Of a DNA stretch of 64,000 bases, positions 1-13,802 are shown piece after piece. The translations under genes were made by a program, and so were the position numbers. How positions within the stretch are numbered: the first letter of the stretch is position 1; every line of letters starts with the position of its first letter. This DNA comes from Panulirus ornatus (taxonomy: Eukaryota > Arthropoda > Malacostraca > Decapoda > Palinuridae): positions 4,723,820-4,787,819 of the forward strand of contig NC_092239.1 in assembly GCF_036320965.1 (NCBI RefSeq). Reading direction: 5' to 3'. The notes beneath the pieces were generated by a model. It was not told the DNA's origin. It ran no database searches and saw nothing but the letters and a program-made list of their open reading frames with translations.

Positions 1-975
1 TATATATATATATATTCGTTTACCAGAATACTGGCAGCAGCAAAGGGCTTCCATTGCTGGTATCAGCATATAAACATAAAGAAACCAGCAACAGTTTTCG
101 TTGATGTTGATATATATTCTGATGGGAACCGTCTGGATCCCTGCTGCCAGGGTGATATAATGCAGAGAAAGCGTGTATGGCCTTCCAAGCATCTTTAGAA
201 ACAGAAGGAGGTGTTCTCGTTATTTCGCTTGACGGTTACGAAATAACTCTGTCGGCCTAGTGAGCCTGACAATCGATAGGCCTAAAGCCGAGGTAACCAA
301 CCAACTGGACACCTGATTGGTTGACGATAGAGCCCTTTGTTTTAGCTCAAAGGTCAAACCATCTTCTGTTCCATGGTCCAAATCCGAGGATCAAATGCGT
401 TAATTTCTTGAGTACGTCTGCTGAACCCTGTCAGTGCTATGTCCAAACTCGCTATACGGTACTTTGGCACGGTATCAAAATTCCAAGAGAAAAATGTCGT
501 CACTACCTTGAGTACGATGAATCAACAACACCTTAAGCACAGCGACCTTACCCCTTGTGTGCAGTGCCTTAACCTCCTTTGTACATTGGCCTAGTTTTAA
601 CCCCCTCAGAGTACACGAGGTGATTAAATCTCGTACGAGATAAAGAGGAGTTGGGTTCCCGGACGACATCGGGCCATCGTGGCAACACTGGCTACAAAGA
701 AACAAACCGTACCGTAATTATTATACACATCGCGGCAGTAAGATCCCTGAACACCAAGGAGCGACCCCTAAAACAAGGTGATACGATCCTCTGAGTACGC
801 CAGCCTAAGACGTAAACACAATCACTGGGTCACCGAACTTGGCCTTTAGCCATACCAAGAATGATTCAAATCCAAAGGCCAGACAATCATGCCTAAGCGT
901 CATACCGTCGTCCTCAAGAAGTTAACTTCCTACATTAGAGATATAATTCCTGATGTGTAGTTACATACAAGTGAT

Positions 976-1050
976 TTACCTCTTGGTCTATGAAGCTTAG
1001 TTACCTCTTGGTTTATGAAGCTCAGTTACCTCTTGGATCATCAAGCCTAG
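976..1050 (+). repeat. 25-bp tandem repeat, 3 copies
   Basis: Copies at 976, 1001 and 1026, each beginning TTACCTCTTGG and ending AAGC(T/C)(T/C)AG, with substitutions increasing in the third. Confidence 0.8.
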
Positions 1051-1912
1051 ACATGACTCGAAATCCGGGTCCTCCCTGTTTTCACACGCATGTACCACAC
1101 CGTCAGCAAATCAGGGAGGCCACCACTGGATGCCGAAGGACATCACAGGACCCGTTTTATCATAAGAGCGACCCCGTAGGATACCGCTAAAGACAGGAGA
1201 AAGGTAAAAGACTGAGAAGAATCCTTATCAAGGTATAACAGAAAACTCATCTAACACAATTCTTAAACCTTAAAAGAACGTTTTCCCGATGAGAATCCTA
1301 AAGGGCGAGGGGTCAAGGGGAACAAGTTGAGGGCATTGTCTGGAACAAGAACTGAAGGACATGGTTTTATTGTAAAGAAAAAAAAAAAAGTTTAGCTACT
1401 TGCGATTTTGGAGATTAGCGAGTAAGTTCGTCGTTACCGAAGTCTGTTTACGCTCCGAGGAATAGGGTAAAACATTGTTGCTCAACCCATTTTTCACAAA
1501 AGCTCTGTCCATACGGCCATTCATGATGATTTGCACATACCCACGCCCTGTCATGTATAACTTAAAACTGCCTATAGGTAGGCTGAATTCACAGTGTCCT
1601 TTGTGGCCGTTGTTAAATTCGTCAGGTCTGCCAGGACGGGACCTTGCATTACGGCGGCCCTGTTTTCTGGCGTGTCCTGGAAGCGTCATCCAAGGGAATT
1701 TATCAGTCTCTGTCGATTATGCCAACCCCCCCACCCCCCCGCCTCACCAGTTTAAGGTATGTGTGCCTTAGTTACAAGCAGTGAGGGCTCAGTCGACCCA
1801 AACATCCACGAGACAAGAATAAAAGTTGCCCATAGCTCACGAGATCCTGGATTCTCCAGCCGAGTCCTGATGAATCAGACAAACAGCCTTCCTCTGCAGA
1901 TCATAATCGCGC

Positions 1913-1935
1913 GCACACACACACACACACACACA
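1913..1935 (+). repeat. (CA)n microsatellite
   Basis: GCGCGCACACACACACAC run, about 11 units. Confidence 0.85.
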
Positions 1936-4900
1936 AAGGGAGCAGAATAACATTAAGATCGCTGACGCACGAACTGTGAATAAGGAGTTATTAACAATCT
2001 TTTGGCGTGAGGATTTACCGGTCAGAGCCGCTGGCCCTTAGTTGTGAGCTTTAGTATTCCCTTCTTAGATGGAGGACAGAAGGGGGGTGGAGACGAGACG
2101 AGACTGTAGACGTTACCGGGTTATCAATATTTCTTTTCTTTCATACTCGATCTCCATTTCCCACGTAAGCAAGACAGCGCCAGAAACAGGCGAAGAAAGG
2201 CCACAGGGTGTTATTATTACTAAACTAGCACAGGCTTGTGGATTATTTCATGAAACAGCTGCAACATTTCTGGATTCTTCTTCAGGAAGTAAGACAGCTA
2301 ATCATATTCATATAACAAGATCTAGAAGAAGATAAAAAGAGGTAGCTTTGCCTGCAGAAAAATCCCCGTCACAAACGACTTAGATTGAAATGCGCAAAGA
2401 CAGGAAGACCAGAAAGAAGACTTGTCACCGCAAAGAGAAGAGATAATGACACTTCCTTTAAGCGCAGGAGCAACTCTCTTCAGCGGGTGACACGCAGTGA
2501 TTTCTGGCGGAGGTGAAAGTTGTGTGCACGTAAAAAAAAAAAAAAAAAACAATGTTCTCCTTTTTCTAGGTTCTATCGGCCAGGCTAGAGCTCAAGCCTG
2601 AATGATTTCAAGACATAAATGGTTGAAACCGGAGGGAGAGGATCTAAAAGAGAGGATACATGTTTTTATTCCAGTAACATCAACACCTCCCACGCGCTCG
2701 GCAGAGATAGAAGCATCGCCTCAAGAGAGGCGGTAATCATGCCATGGAAAATGAAAGAGAACTTGGTCATAGTTATCCCAAGTGGCGAGAGTAAAGTGCC
2801 TAATGTGGCCTCTATAGATGAGGCAGTCGGAGGAAGAGGTGCAATGAGACAAAAGACGTTCACATTAGCGTTACTGATACATAAACTCAAACTGCGTTGC
2901 TCTGCTTGTAACGAAGGATTACAGAGGGAAAAACAGACCCCTTGTTGAGAGAGAGGTCGTGAGGGTCTGAAACGTAAGCAGTGTGGTTGATGATATGCTT
3001 CACATCGTTAAAAATGTAAACGTGAGACTTTTAACTCTCCCTGCCGGCAATGTGTGCTGGAGGAATCAGCCTTTTCCTGTGGTGTATGTTGGAGTCTACT
3101 AAGTAGAGGGGCCTCAGCTTGAGGATAGCAAGGTGTATAGGTTCGAGTCTCTTAGAGGAGCTGAGCTTGAGGATGACATGATATCACAGCCTCGTCATAG
3201 GAACTGAAATAGTCGAAGAATGTTTCAAGTTTCTTGGGTAAGGATAGCGGTAGATGAAGCGGAAAAGTAATGGTAAATGGAAGACGCATCTGAGGCCAGA
3301 TGACGTCAAAGGCTGGAGGTTTAAGATCCATGACGCGTGCAACAACTGTGTTGAATGTAAGAATAACCAGAGATTATGGTTCCTGAATATAAGATGTCGT
3401 TGGAGATCGACAGTCACTAATGAAAACATCATGAGACACTTGGGTCGCTCGAAGAAGTGAGACACTATAAGAGATTTGTGTTCAGCAGACGAAAGGTTGG
3501 TGCAAAAACCACGAAAGGGGTCTTGGGAGGGGCAGGTGCTGTTCCTGCTTGAAGCATATCTCTCCATGGCAGCAGAGATAAGCGGGGCTCCGGAGATTCT
3601 TCGCTCACCCTGACGCACGGTGAGAAATCGACCGTACTTTGCAAGCATCACAGTGAGAAAGAGAAAGGAATGGTTTGATAAAGAATGTGATGATGAGAAG
3701 TAGAGAATGAGAAGGTGTATGGTCCATTTTGGGAAATGATAAGGCTAGCCCGATTTCTTAGAATATACAAGACAGAGACACCTGCAATCCCGAAAGGGAT
3801 GATGTAAGATGGCTTCTTTCAGCAGCCCCGCTACCTTCAAAGTTGCTCTTACAACAGGGACTGGGTAAGGAATATGCCTTAAAGAGCAGAGGGTCCGAGC
3901 AAGGAGCCGGTCCTGTTACTAGCCAAGCCCTCCCTCTCGTTGGCAGCAGCCAAACCAAACGTGATGTGTGTGATTAGGATGTGTTAGGAAGGGCTAGGGT
4001 GATCATCAACTATCTGAAATTTTGAGGCTTTTCTTCGCGTGAAATCAGCGAGTACGTTACCCTCTGTAATCCTTTAGCGCTACCGCTCACTGGATGAGCA
4101 TAGGGTGCAGTACAATAAATTTGCCGGGGACACCGGCACATATCATTACTTGCAATAAGGCAAGGCATTCGTCACACCCTCACGAAAGACAAGGTGGTTA
4201 ATACGAATAACCCCCGTGAAAACAGCGTGTTATCTTAACTGACATACTGGAATATCATGTCCCCCTACAGTATCTCAGTGCCCTCTACAAATGAGATTTT
4301 CAAACCTATTCTGATATATAGAACGTGTGGGCTTGATTAATTGCAAGACGTGGATTAACAGAATAAGGAAGAACCGTAACTATGCACATAAATAAAGTTT
4401 GGATCTTTAGTTGTACCGAGTGTAAAGGTATTATCATCATCATCATCCTCACTTAACCGTCCTGCCCCAGGATCCTTTTTACGGCGCCCCCTACAACGCC
4501 GCCGTACGTACTGTGCCATCCTCTCAGACCAGTACCGCGTCGCGCCAATCACATGGTCGTATCTCGCAAGTCATAATTCTAATCTCAAGTTCACAATTTC
4601 TTGTTAATGACCAGAGGTAAACCAGAGGCATCCCTGTCATCGGGACCTTGACCTATGACCTTTAAACAGGCATACGTCCTCTCACGTTATATTATCTTGC
4701 TTTATGACTTTTACAGATTTCTTTTCTGCATATGATGTAATAAAATCTTACCATAAATATCAATCAGTTTAACGTCTGGAAGCCTGAGGTATTTACGATG
4801 GTGTCAAGAGTAATATCAAAAAGTAAATGAACGTATAAACGGTCTACGATTCCTATGAAAACAAATGCCACTGTCTTTATGTCAAACACACACACACGTG

Positions 4901-5884
4901 CGCGCGCACACATGAATCCACACAAAAAAGAAACAAAACATGCACTAAAAACAATTACAAGACCTACAAATACGCTGTGCAGCAACAAGTACATAACACG
5001 CCAGCATAAACATAAAAAGATTCACAAAACCTACACGGAGCGATACATAACACAAAGAAGAACCCGGCACCCACACTCGCCCTGTCACCAGCGGCAGACT
5101 TCCGCATGCAGATATGGGTGTTTACCTGACCTACAGGCTAACCTCTATCTGCCCCTCTCCCCCTGACTCTCACCCGTACATGACTCCCACACGGCCTTCA
5201 CCTGTGAGGGGGGCCTCTTGCCGTTCACCTGTGCAGGGGCCCCTTTGTTATCCATCTGTCGTTCACCTCAATAGTTGCCTCATGCTCAACCTTCGTAGCC
5301 CGTTGGCGTTCACCCATATGCCGGGTACCGCCGACCAAATGTTCGTTTGTAAGAACCCCTGTGTAGGGGGCCCCCTTCGCACGCACGTGCAGTCATTAAA
5401 ATGCATAATGCCTATTGTTTTCCCCGCCGGTTTGAGTCATCGTGACATTTTAGCCAAGGAGGAAGATTGGATAAGTAGGAATCAAGTAGTGCCGAGCGTT
5501 AACCGTAAAGCTAGTGTACAAAATGACAGCATTTTAGGAAAATGAATCTATTTGAAACTATCAAGATAGTTCTCTCTCCAAATGCAAGACCTGATAACCA
5601 CAGAGGCGTCAGTGTGGTACTTACAACCTAATCAGCGCGGCCGTCACAGCCCTCCTACTCTACAGAACCCTGTCTGAGTTTCCTTCTGGTGTTCTGAGGG
5701 AGTAACTCAGTGTCAGCAATCAGAGTAACTGAGGATTGGCTTTGTCTGCGCAAGCTCTTGTACTGTAACGGACAGGTAAAAAAGATGACATGTATGACTG
5801 CTGTCAGAGTCAGCCCAGCCAGCCTGCCTTCAGCAGTTGGTCACTAGTTCATCAAGGTCCGCAGTTGCCAGCTCTCACCGGAGG

Positions 5885-5887
<3 letters not shown>

Positions 5888-5934
<47 letters not shown>
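5888..5934 (+). repeat. (CT)n microsatellite
   Basis: Uninterrupted CT repeat of about 23 units. Confidence 0.95.
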
Positions 5935-5937
<3 letters not shown>

Positions 5938-8900
5938 CGATCAAACATGTATCTTAACGTACACGATCGTACAGAAACATTATTGCTCTTCAGAACTATG
6001 TTGGTAAATAAAACCATATATAGGTCACTCCTTAAAGGGATATTTAGCTCACGAAACTAAAAACAAACACATCTATACAAAGACGGGGCCGGGGGGTTAG
6101 GAGTTGCGCGGTTATAGCTAGCTACAAGGCGGACGACTTACCGGGCTGGGTGGCTGGCTGACGAGCTCGCTCATGGTCGTGAGAAAGGTTAACACAACTC
6201 TGGTCCATTGTTTCTTTTTTCTTAAGTTTGCTCAAGTTTCACAACTGAACATCTGAAAGGAAGCTTCGAAAATGAACGCCCAACGCTGGGATGCTCTCTG
6301 TTCCTACCGTCCTTGAAAGCAAGTGAGCTCTTAAGTGCTTGGAGGTTACGTGTAAGAGGATGTTACACGCATCTCGGTCAACAGAGGAGGTGAAAAAGTA
6401 AACATTACAAAATGACACGAAAATCTTTATCCTGTACCAAAATGTGGGTGAGAAATGCTTCGGGCATTTTGTATTAATTGTTCTACTCTGTCTTCATGAT
6501 TTCGAATACGGGATGATTTGAAATTTTCTTGATTTGTCATATACTCATGGTGTAGACATTTGACTATTTTGGCCAGGGAATGTAATAAAATCGACCATTT
6601 TGGAAATCAAAGAACTGCTGTGCTGTGTATGTGCGTGTGTTACCGGATTCAGCCTGTTCGGGTTACACATTCGGCGAGATTTCATCATCCGAATACTATC
6701 GTCAATTTCAATCCAAAGGCGTCCATGCCTTGTTACTGACTGTAGCGAAGCCTAAATGCAGCATGAACCCCTAAAAAAGGAGTCCTTAACCCTCTAATCA
6801 CATTTCTTTCATTTTCATTAATTTCACCATTTCAAGTCTTAATATTAATTTGTTCTGTTACACATCTGGCTGACACCTCTGCTAATAGCTTACTCCTTTC
6901 GGAGACCTGTCGAATGATGTTTTCTCTCATATCTGTTATGACCTTCACTCACGGCACCGCTTCAAAGGAGGAGCCTGTCTTACCCCCCACACCAGCGAGC
7001 CTGTTAACAAGCCTAGCAGACCTTGAATCTCTAAAAGTCTGACGTCATTTGGCCGAAGATCTGGTGCTGATGCATCATTGTCTTGTACATTCTGTATAAC
7101 TGTTACCACTTTAACAATCTGAACCCATACCTGACAATTGTGATAATAGTCTTTTGACCACGCTCATGCACCCTTTGAGCATGAGCTAATATACCGTCTT
7201 ACCATGTAAATAATGTAATACTGTATCAGGTTCTGTCCAATAAACGATGATGATTCCAAATCAGCACTATACCCTTCTCTTTTACACAGTGCTCTCTCTT
7301 CCTCACGAACTTCAAACGTTATTCGACCACCTAACTTCCAGCGACGAGGCTATAACATTTTTATATCCTCAAAATGAGGTTCTAAAATATGCACCTAAGT
7401 TGTTATAACCCCCATATACAGACAGTGGTGGTTCACAGCCCCAAGTTTACATTCTTAGTATTCTAGAACAGACTATCAGCCACTCTACACATATTCTTGA
7501 TCCTGAAAATAATTTCCATCACTATTTCTTCGTTTTCTACTTAGGTATACTACTGGACTTGCCATGCGTTCACAAACCTTCTAATCTCTCTCATAGCTGC
7601 ACGGTTTCCCCTTGCATGACAATTCATCGCTTCCTCTTTCCCCACTTCTTCGCTTACAATGAATGTGTACGGCAAGCGCATCCGCTAACTCGAGCTAAAC
7701 AGAATTTCACTGACAGACGCGAACTTCCGAGATGGTCAGACATTGTTTTCTTTTAGTTATCCGGGTATTTTTCTAATAAATAAACATTGCACTTTCATTG
7801 CCTTACATATTCAGACTTGAAAATGATCTTGGTTCTGTTAAACCATCGTCATATCCCTTTCAGTCATGAAAGTTTCGGCCTTCAGTACAGTGACATTTTG
7901 TTTAATCACGCCAAATATTGAAAGCAGGAAGCCTTTATCCCCTTGATATACGTACTAATGTGCATCCACTTCCGTCCCCATCCCTGTTGACTGACTGGTT
8001 GGATATCTGGGGTTTAGGCCATCGACTGCTAGGATAAGGCCAACATCAAGCAATAACCACGAATAAATATATCAAATCATTCCCATGTTGAGATAATTCT
8101 AAAAACAATACACCTTTCATTGTATAAACAGCATGGAGGGAAATCATAAAAATACGGAAAAACGATAATTATCACTTCACGTAACGCATTACCTGTGCCT
8201 AAGAATACTGACATAATTTCGTCTTCAATTAACATGTTTTTGTTGCGATGGTGGGATGGGTAACCCGAGACAGACTGTAACTATTCATCCTTACCTTCAT
8301 TTTGCTTACTCTTCTTAGCACCACCAATCATACTCATTCATAAAATAGCCGCTCTTTCGGCAAGAATCACAGGCAATCATCCACCCTTACCACCATTCAC
8401 CCACATGTGCTGCCGTTTTCAAATTTCAGAGACTTGTTTCAATTAAGATATTTTCGAACTACAATATTCATTTACGAGTTGAAAATGTAGCGCGAGAGCC
8501 GCCAAAGATCGGCATTTATGAATACATCTTACTTTCAAAAGCCAGATCCATGTTTGCAATGTTGACAATCACACAGACACACCATACGACAGCATGTACA
8601 TAATCTTTGTGGCCCTTACATTTAGTTCAGAAACCTAAAAAGATTCAAGGTATTTCGGACAGCCCTGAGAGCCAATGAGCTTCACCGTAGTGTTCTCTTA
8701 CCAATCAGCGTCTTTCCCGTCCTCCACACCCCCAACGCGCCTGTGAATGTGATATGCCCACCCACATTTCGTAACCTTTTCGAGATTTTCTCCATAATCA
8801 ATCGTTTATAGAAATGTTTTGTTCCAGCATAATGAGTCTTAGTGGTAGCATTCGCAGTCTTATGTTTATGTGGCTTATTTTTCTCTAAAAATAATCGGAG

Positions 8901-11197
8901 TAAAAATAGTATTTTACAACGAAAATTATTTTCTAACGTGCTATCTGACAATGTCTTCATGCATTGACACTTAATTTCCAGCTCTGCTAGACCACTATAC
9001 TTATCCATTGATTTTGAGGTTTACCTATTCTAGACCCAACCACGACCCTACGAGGTCCATTAATGAACATCCCAGGTGGAGCATGGCGGCAGATGACCAG
9101 GGAACACCGTATGGCAACACTGGGTACGTCCTTGAATGCCAGTGAGTAAACATAGTCCTGCAGATATTTTGATATGCACTTAAGACTTTATAGCTGTCAT
9201 TTGATACACAACACTTGCTTACTAAGCACTGACATAGGTACAGTTTTTTAACTGATATAGCACAGATATAACCACCAAACAGATTATCAATGCACAAATA
9301 AGACTGGTACGAATGTTTATACACTGCACATGCACATTGTCAATAACGAATGAAATATATCTACATTATAATACTAACTTAAAGGCCTTAGTGCTAAAAG
9401 GTCGCTAGCATGGTTAGCAAAACTGTATGGCATATCAAAAGCAAGGAACTTTCATTGACCTGTCACGTATTTCTGGTGTCAGGAAATGTGATTGATATTT
9501 TGGCTCATTCAGAATTATTGGTTACATGAGAGAGAGCTTTGTGCACACCCACTCTTCACGCATGGACTTATCATCAATGCCGATGTACTATACGTAAAGA
9601 TAATGTCGGATGTTTACGTTTCGGGCGAGTTAAAGTTGATGATTACAATACTATGGTAAGACCCTTGAGAATTTCAGGACGACTTCTGGGTTGGATGGAC
9701 GTAAGGCCTATGACCTAACCCTTAGGTCAGATCAAGATAAAGGCTATCATGGGTTTAGTACCTTCGTGTTTATAGGGTTAAGGATTTAGAGGCTGGTGCA
9801 GGGTGTTTAAAACTGATACAGCGGGGAATGTCACTGCTGCCGATTTTAAAGATATACATAACTAAAGAATGTATTGCTGGAAGATACCTGCTATGTGAAA
9901 TTGGAGACTAGGAAAGATGGAGACCCAAGTGGACCGTCTTGGTACTGAAAGAGTAGATCATTACTAATGTTGGATAATTTCGGTGCTGGCTATGACAACG
10001 TTTGATGGTGTATACAATACTAAACGTCAGTAGTGAATGCCACTCTTGAGTCTGGAAACCTGAAATGGAATATTCAAGGATGTGATGACCTTGACTTTGA
10101 CCGGACCCTTAAGAAAATTGTACGAAATAAGTAATTACATGTTAACAATTATATTACGTGAACGAAAATTGAGTAATAAAACATGAGGTAATACACTTTC
10201 TACTGTCCTGCCAAGTCACACGTCTCCTGTGCGCCAGACATACCCAGATAGCCTTGGACGAAAATAGGAATCAACTCCTCCTGCCAGTGTGGTAAACACG
10301 AGTGTGTGTGTACCCCGTGGAACGTAGGCAGTTGTGTACAACCCTCGGCTCCGCCAGTTAGAACATAGGAACGGTAACACATCTAACCAATCATGTAGCG
10401 AAGACCCACACCCTTCACCAATAGGAGGACAGGAACGTCACGCCACCATACGCATGCTAACCGTTGTGCTTTGGCCTTGGAAATATGATCGTTTGACGTG
10501 ACGCATTCTTATTTGGTTTTCCATGATGTACAATCAATTGACGGGGAGTTTTTTTTTTTTTTAAGATTAATAGACATTTATGAAACTACTGCATTTTTTT
10601 TCCAAACATGCTTACATCTTACTTCAATAAAAGTCAACAAGAAAATGAAACCATTCAGATCCGACTACGAGGTTACTTCCTGGTCCTTACACAGACGTTT
10701 GGATACCACCATCAAAATTGCAGTTGTGACAAACAATAAATGCCTCAACCTGATGCTGACTTTATGATAGGTAATGGATACGCTTCATTCTCCTTATGGC
10801 TCACAGAAGCGACTACGTTTCCTTCTGCAATATTAGCTCTCGGAAGACGTATAGCTTACAGCAAATTTTTATCCATCTTGACCGCGACGGACTTGCCCAC
10901 TAACAACACCCAATTCGACTGCCTTATATTCCACGACATCTGGATCGTAATCAAATTAACTTTTTGAGTATGATGATAATCCTCTAAAGTATAACGTTAC
11001 GAATCTAGTGTACGAAGGTCTAGCCACTGAAGTAACCGTCTTCCTTTTGAGTGACCAGCCTGTTCAAGGGCCATTGTAAACTAGATAAAATCAGCCCTGG
11101 CATTACATGCAAATGCCTTTTATACGGAATGCCTACTGCATAACCGTGCCATCACCAAAAAAAAATACTTTGTACATAACGTATGCAATTCATTGCA

Positions 11198-11198
<1 letters not shown>

Positions 11199-11273
<75 letters not shown>
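11199..11273. repeat. (TA)n array
   Basis: About 37 uninterrupted units. ORFs reading Tyr-Ile repeats here are artefacts, as at every (TA)n locus in the window. Confidence 0.97.
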
Positions 11274-11277
<4 letters not shown>

Positions 11278-12389
11278 AAAGCATCCTTTACAATCTTAAA
11301 ACAACCACAATAAGACAATCTACACATAATATTTGTAATGTGAATACAGACAGCTCAATGGTAAATCAGGGCCATTCTCATAATCAATATGCATCCACCA
11401 AGATTTTATAACACTTGGGCTTACCATGCCTACGCACGCGCCTCCTGTGAATTCACTGTTCATGCTTCTGACCACGACAGTATCATCAGTCAACTATCCA
11501 TTAGCAAAGAGGACGGACGGTCCGTTAACCTAAACATTGAAAATGGCGACTCATGGTGGGGGAAGTCTTGTACTATACCAATGTTTCACACTTCATACCA
11601 AGATTTTCATTTCATTTTTTGCACATTACTGATTCTTTTGACAAATAGATACTATTGATGATGCGAACTTAGTAATGTATCTGCATTTTTTTTAGATTTT
11701 AAGAAATATACTTACTGCATAAAATCATTGAATATCTAGTGTTTTTCTTCCCATACTCTCCTCCCAATTGTCTACTCTAGAAATTCTTGCACTGTATGCG
11801 TTCACTGATACAGTAATGCAGCTATATTCTAACGCGATCCTTTCGGTGACCTTAATTAGATTTGTTATGTGGACAGCGCTATGGTAGACTGACTATAGCT
11901 TCATGATCAAATCAGTGCTATACAAGGAACAAAAGACAGACATTTCCGACCGTCTTGCATGAAATATTAAAGTAAGGGGTTACATGTTTGTGAGGGGCCG
12001 TGTTCTTTTGGGGAAAATTACTTAACATCATTGCCTAACCCGTTTATCGCTCACCTGGAGGAGAAATAAGTGTTACCCAACCTTAACCTTCATCTTATAA
12101 TTAGAGTTGAGATAAGATAAGGCCAGCTACGCAACGAACTTCAGGGACAATGCGTCTCTGTGCAGCAAGGTAGACAATGCAAGCGTTTCATGCTTCCGTA
12201 TCAGAGGAAGGTGCCCCTATCAGAATTACGGACAAATTAATTATCACCTTAGGTTGTCATTCTTTTTTTTTTTATATAAATATCTCTATCTCATCAGTGT
12301 AGTGCAGTAGAGAGAAGTGTTTCTACAAATCAGGATGACTGTTTCTTTCGTTTCCTGCATGGGAACTGGCTTAGCTTGATATGTGTAAA

Positions 12390-12500
12390 TGATGCCCTTG
12401 AACTTTGACCTGATCCCTAAGGGTCATGTCAAAGGCCAAGGTCATCATACGGAAAGACCGTGCCGCCGTGCTCAAGGGTCGTAGCACCCGTGCTCAAGTG
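12390..12500. repeat. Palindromic dispersed repeat ('gacccttgagcacgac' family)
   Basis: Centre 12404-12433 is a near-palindrome (TTTGACCTGATCCCTAAGGG TCATGTCAAA). The outer arm reads CCGCCGTGCTCAAGGGTCGT. Clearest copy of a family with related blocks at 9.66-9.77, 10.09, 12.84-12.96, 13.69-13.80, 15.0-15.1, 15.65-15.76, 16.5-16.6, 19.5-19.7 and 20.2 kb. Confidence 0.6.
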
Positions 12501-12843
12501 ATTAACCCATTACATCGGTGTGAGACTCCAAGTAGAAACAAAGTTTCTAGCCTGTGGTTACGTACACTCGTAGTAACGCAAGGGTGACGTCACACATCAA
12601 CACGTGTGCTGGAAGCCCCACCATCTCCTCAAGAGAAACCCTCAAACACTGGGGTGATTATCCACTCAGCTGCTACGGGGGATTAGAAAGAAAGGTATTA
12701 TTCGTAAAGAGATGCTGACAACATTGAAAGCCTTTCTTGGAGGATCTGATAGTGATAGGGAAAACCTGTCTATACAGCTTGTAAAAGCAGACGAGACGAT
12801 CAATTAACTTACCGTTAGACCTTAGCCTGGTAATTCATGATTT

Positions 12844-12963
12844 AGCACGAAGGTGCGACCCTCGGGTTATTCAATGGCCCGATGGATTTTGACCTTATCC
12901 ATCTGGATCAAGTCAGAGGCTGGGCCATCATACCTAAGGGTTGTAACGTCAGGCTCAGGGGGC
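12844..12963. repeat. Palindromic dispersed repeat, diverged copy
   Basis: GCACGAAGGTGCGACCCTCG ... TTTTGACCTTATCC ... GGGCCATCATACCTAAGGGT: same order of blocks as the 12.4-kb copy. Confidence 0.5.
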
Positions 12964-12989
12964 TATGTGGACCGCATGCCCAATTCAGG

Positions 12990-13031
12990 TCCGCTAACTC
13001 ACTAATGCGGGAAACGGCGAATAAGCATAAA
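12990..13031 (+). mobile_element. SINE-like repeat, 3' fragment
   Basis: CTCACTAATGCGGGAAACGG then CGAATAAG: the conserved 3' end of the family, without the body. Confidence 0.4.
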
Positions 13032-13691
13032 GGGGGGTGGGATGAGGGAGGGGATATATGAGGGGGAATGTTGATATACACAGTGGATAGAATGGGACTA
13101 TCCTCGCAGCAGTGTATATGACCCGGTATGAGCTCTTATGTGGTTTTGGTGCCCAGCTGCACCAAGGAAACGAAGGATTTCAGCTGGCGGGATGGCGCCA
13201 TTACACATGCTACTGTATGATTTACTACATTCCTCCCGCTGAATGGCGTGGGGATCACGGTTAAAAAGATCCTTCCGATTTGCTGACTCGTAACGTCATT
13301 ACCCAATCTGGCCCAACTAAGCAGAAGTGTGCGCATAGTGCACAAGCCAAAGAGATGCTTCCTGGTACGCCCGTATCTCTAATGCATTTTTCTTCTCTCG
13401 TGGTGGATGGATCTAAAACGTTGTCGCAATATTCAGAGGGTTGCATGACAAGCGTTTTGTATGCCAGTGCTTCAAGCTACTGACACGCATCCTTGACGGT
13501 TCATACGCATGAAGTCAAAGAGGCTCATTGGTGGCCTTGGCTTAACCTCTTGAGCGAGAGGGTCCCACCTAAACAAAACACAGCTGATCAACTTTCGTCT
13601 TATTAGCGATGAAAGGATCGAAGCCACACAAAACCATTACTTCGTAATATTAACATTACGACTCTACGCATATATTGGACTTCGCCACTAA

Positions 13692-13802
13692 AGCCCTTGA
13701 GCAAGACGGAACGAACCTTGAGCACCACTAAACGACCCTTGGCTCCGGTGGCCTGGCCTGTGACTTGACCCACGGGTCATATCGTCGTGCTCATGTGGTT
13801 AG
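13692..13802. repeat. Palindromic dispersed repeat, diverged copy
   Basis: CCCTTGAGCAAGACGGAACG ... GGCCTGGCCTGTGACTTGAC ... GTCGTGCTCATGTGG. Confidence 0.5.

Larger units (their letters stand above)
1..9600. other. Gene-free CpG-normal DNA
   Basis: Begins inside a (TA)n run (1-16). Open frames are short and without splice context. The longest (5114-5545) runs through degenerate CACCTGTG..GGGGCCCC-like units. No gene recognised. Contains the 25-bp triple repeat, the (CA)n and a (CT)n. Confidence 0.5.

Noticed and set aside
3120..3170. GGTTCGAGTC box resembling a tRNA B box; similar motifs at 15.02 and 47.30 kb
   Set aside because: No A box at the right distance and no cloverleaf can be drawn.
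4355..4552. Minus-strand ORF with a basic then acidic stretch (VRRRCRGRRKKD, then SEDDDDD)
   Set aside because: Looks protein-like and CpG-rich, but has no ATG at the start, no good donor and no partner exon. The acidic run comes from a (CAT)n tract.
5114..5545. 143-codon plus-strand ORF
   Set aside because: Runs through degenerate tandem units, has no domain, signal or splice context, and composition shifts along its length.
8682..9008. 108-codon minus-strand ORF
   Set aside because: No recognisable motif, no splice context, AT-driven composition.
11107..11313. Tyr-Ile repeat ORF, and similar ones at every (TA)n locus
   Set aside because: Translation of (TA)n; no biological coding signal.
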